Assembly: GCA_900175165.2 (NCBI GenBank)
Contig: FWWN02000399.1
Location: 1-62,045 of the forward strand
DNA length: 62,045 bases
From: Rhizomucor pusillus
Lineage: Eukaryota > Mucoromycota > Mucoromycetes > Mucorales > Lichtheimiaceae
Direction: 5' to 3'
Within the stretch, counting starts at the first letter, position 1. Each line of letters begins with the position of its first letter. Shown here in pieces: positions 61,386 to 62,045 of the stretch. Under the pieces are notes generated by a model that made no database searches, was not told where the DNA came from, and saw nothing but the letters and a program-made list of their open reading frames with translations. Made by a program: the position numbers and the translations under genes.

Positions 61386-62045
61386 GGCTGCAGCCAAAGG
61401 AAAGAACAAGAACACTCGCTCTTGCGATAACGAACAGTCTTGACGTCAAGCACCAATCATATTCGTTCTCCGCCGGGCAATGAAGGATGAGATGCACTAC
61501 AGTTTTTCAAAAATTGTTGGCGCATTAATCCACAATGTGGATTTGCACATTTATCAATCTATTTTATAACAAAGCATCACAAGAAAATGATTAGATCGGC
61601 AACGCAAAAGGGATCTTTCGCTTCATGGTACTCCAGTAGATGGAACTATTTATTCACATTTGGGACATTTTGGCGACGGCATTGCTGACTGTATGGTATC
61701 CTAATACCTTTATGAAAGAAACACGTGACAACTTATCAATCACAATGATATTAAAATAACAATACAAAAGTGACAACCATGTTTTAAAATCCTGAAAAGT
61801 CTAGAAAAGCCAGTACCATCTGACTACAGAGATGAGAATTATGCATGCAAATGTTTACGTTTTCATAGTTACAATATTCGACCAAATTCAACCAAAAAAC
61901 CTAATTGCATTACGGAGACCACCATATTTAATTGTTGTATGCTTCGGTATCTCCTTGCAAAAGAAGAGACCTAAACAAAGTATACAGCTATTATGCATTG
62001 ACATGGAAAGATAGGACGCATGACAAATGATGATTTCATATATAT
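61386..62045. promoter_or_regulatory. TFIIB promoter with CRE and CCAAT, then AT-rich window end
   Basis: A perfect TGACGTCA (CRE) lies at 61441-61448, about 56 bp upstream of the TFIIB start. An ACCAATCA (CCAAT) element follows at about 61452-61459. The remaining 580 bp are AT-rich with no recognised gene. Confidence 0.45.

Overview
This is nuclear DNA of a fungus. Genes are compact, with many short introns (about 45-100 bp), frequent head-to-head pairs and short intergenic gaps. Gene content (conventional kinesin, SAM50, URB2, HUS1, VNX1-type exchanger, VAM7-type PX-SNARE, KIN1-type kinase, septin, GCN4-like bZIP) fits an early-diverging filamentous fungus, most likely Mucoromycota. Dymeclin and an ABHD12-like lipase are absent from the familiar yeasts, which supports that placement. 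The species call is inference. No rRNA, tRNA, CRISPR array or intact transposon was seen.

Layout. 1-9 kb: unannotatable end with a 3-N gap, a two-finger C2H2 factor (-), a septin that appears frameshifted (+) and a VNX1/CAX-type cation/H+ antiporter (+). 9-17 kb: conventional kinesin (-) head to head with dymeclin (+). 17-26 kb: SAM50 (-), URB2 (-) and, divergently, HUS1 (+). 26-33 kb: spermidine synthase (+), TATA-binding protein (-), PX/SNARE protein (+), PP2C phosphatase (+). 33-38 kb: two tandem aldo/keto reductase paralogs (+) and an LEA2-like membrane protein (-). 39-45 kb: an orphan multi-spanning membrane protein, a tetraspan protein and a GCN4-like bZIP factor with two uORFs. 45-51 kb: Xaa-Pro peptidase (+), a probably N-myristoylated SAM methyltransferase (-) and an ABHD12-like hydrolase (-). 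51-62 kb: KIN1-like kinase (+), orphan type I membrane glycoprotein (-), SET/MYND protein (+), HSL-type hydrolase (+), YIP1 protein (+) and TFIIB (-).

Most genes are unrelated housekeeping genes. Shared themes are membrane traffic (septin, kinesin, dymeclin, VAM7-like, YIP1) and transcription initiation (TBP, TFIIB). I see no operon-like pathway cluster and no obvious new multi-gene system.

The most unusual signal is at RNA level. At least ten introns need a GC donor, usually GCAAGT, to keep the conserved reading frame. That is about 6-8% of the introns I could model, where most fungi are near 1%. In the tandem reductase pair the same intron positions use GT in copy 1 and GC in copy 2, and copy 2 also lacks usable donors at its first two introns. 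Exon lengths were added by hand for most genes and sum to multiples of three. Boundaries in URB2, dymeclin, HUS1, ABHD12-like and the glycoprotein gene are only partly worked out.
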